DNA of 5,769 nt from an archaeon (lineage in GTDB: Archaea; Asgardarchaeota; Hermodarchaeia; Hermodarchaeales; Hermodarchaeaceae): the NCBI GenBank assembly GCA_016550485.1, contig JABXGV010000064.1, positions 1 through 5,769 on the forward strand. Reading direction: 5' to 3'. The position numbers were made by a program, and so were the translations under genes. A model generated the notes under the pieces. The model was not told the origin of the DNA. It worked only from the letters and a program-made list of their open reading frames with translations, and did not search any database. Position 1 is the first letter of the stretch. Each line of letters starts with the position of its first letter. This document shows positions 5,455 to 5,769 of the stretch, one piece after another.

Positions 5455-5769
5455 ATGAACCTTGTGACTAACATTTTCTTCTGGTATGCCTTTCTAGGTA
5501 ATTTCCTAGGCACATATCTGTTGACCATTGTGATGAAGGAGCTTCTCCACAGAACTCCCAATCGCTTTTTTAGCATAATCAATGGTCTTGCCGCGGTAAG
5601 CTTTCTCCTTTGCGCTTATCTGCTCCCATTAACCGTTCAACCTCGTATCATTGGATCCTTGGGTACACCATTAACTCCCCCCGAACAGGCCATGAATCCA
5701 ACGGTTCTGCTATGGGGAGAACTCCCGGGGCTGCTCCTTAGTTATCTTGGTATTGCCTTCCTAATAGTC
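5455..5769 (+). CDS. multi-pass membrane protein, N-terminal part, cut by right edge
   Basis: This plus-strand frame has no stop from 5398 to the window end. From the ATG at 5455 it reads 105 residues, strongly hydrophobic and consistent with the positive-inside rule. Helix 1 is about 2-26 (NIFFWYAFLGNFLGTYLLTIV region), followed by a basic loop KELLHRTPNR (28-37). Helix 2 is about 41-62 (INGLAAVSFLLCAYLLPL), followed by a loop with Pro and Gly. Helix 3 is about 84-105 (TVLLWGELPGLLLSYLGIAF) at the edge. The start is uncertain: no ribosome site precedes 5455, and the frame stays open and hydrophobic back to 5398, so GTG 5413 or TTG 5434 are alternatives. I cannot name the family. A basic minus-strand frame covers 5346-5576 but looks like its shadow. 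Confidence 0.6.
   Translation, partial: MNLVTNIFFWYAFLGNFLGTYLLTIVMKELLHRTPNRFFSIINGLAAVSFLLCAYLLPLTVQPRIIGSLGTPLTPPEQAMNPTVLLWGELPGLLLSYLGIAFLIV

Noticed and set aside
5346..5582. 78-residue basic minus-strand frame
   Set aside because: It overlaps the plus-strand membrane protein frame, which is longer, continues to the edge and has regular helices with basic loops. The minus product is a typical Lys/Arg-rich antisense shadow.
1..5769. CRISPR array, tRNA, rRNA or insertion sequence
   Set aside because: I saw no spaced direct repeats, cloverleaf, rRNA-like stretch, transposase frame or terminal repeats in the window.

Overview
The window looks archaeal. It has TATA-box promoters (TTTATATT at 1119-1126; TTTAAATAA on the minus strand at 4957-4965), strong GGAGGT-type ribosome sites, a TrmB-like winged-helix regulator, a thioredoxin with a charged N-terminal extension, and an Hsp70 lacking the N-terminal insertion of proteobacterial DnaK. 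I cannot name the lineage; a mesophilic archaeon of moderate GC (by eye a little under 50%) that carries the bacterial-type DnaK system fits.

Layout from left to right. A minus-strand DNA glycosylase of the AlkA/OGG (HhH-GPD) type starts at 532 and runs off the left edge. It diverges from a small plus-strand winged-helix regulator (663-1025). Next is a two-gene unit with a good TATA box: a 74-residue two-helix membrane protein with a CPWC motif (1183-1407), followed 3 bp later by thioredoxin (1411-1818). The chaperone genes grpE (2001-2666) and dnaK (2704-4569) follow; no dnaJ with a J domain comes after dnaK. Converging on dnaK from the minus strand are two tandem tiny genes (4766-4921 and 4585-4735). 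Their products consist almost only of DnaJ-type CxxCxGxG zinc-finger motifs. The first is intact (51 residues); the second is broken by a frameshift. Further right are an unrecognised 97-residue minus-strand gene (5026-5319) and a plus-strand multi-pass membrane protein that runs off the right edge (from about 5455).

The genes suggest a protein-quality and thiol-redox neighbourhood: thioredoxin with a Cys-motif membrane partner, GrpE and DnaK, and free-standing DnaJ-like zinc fingers. The most unusual element is the pair of stand-alone zinc-finger mini-genes beside dnaK. Whether they act with DnaK, bind RNA or another protein, or are redox proteins cannot be told from the sequence.
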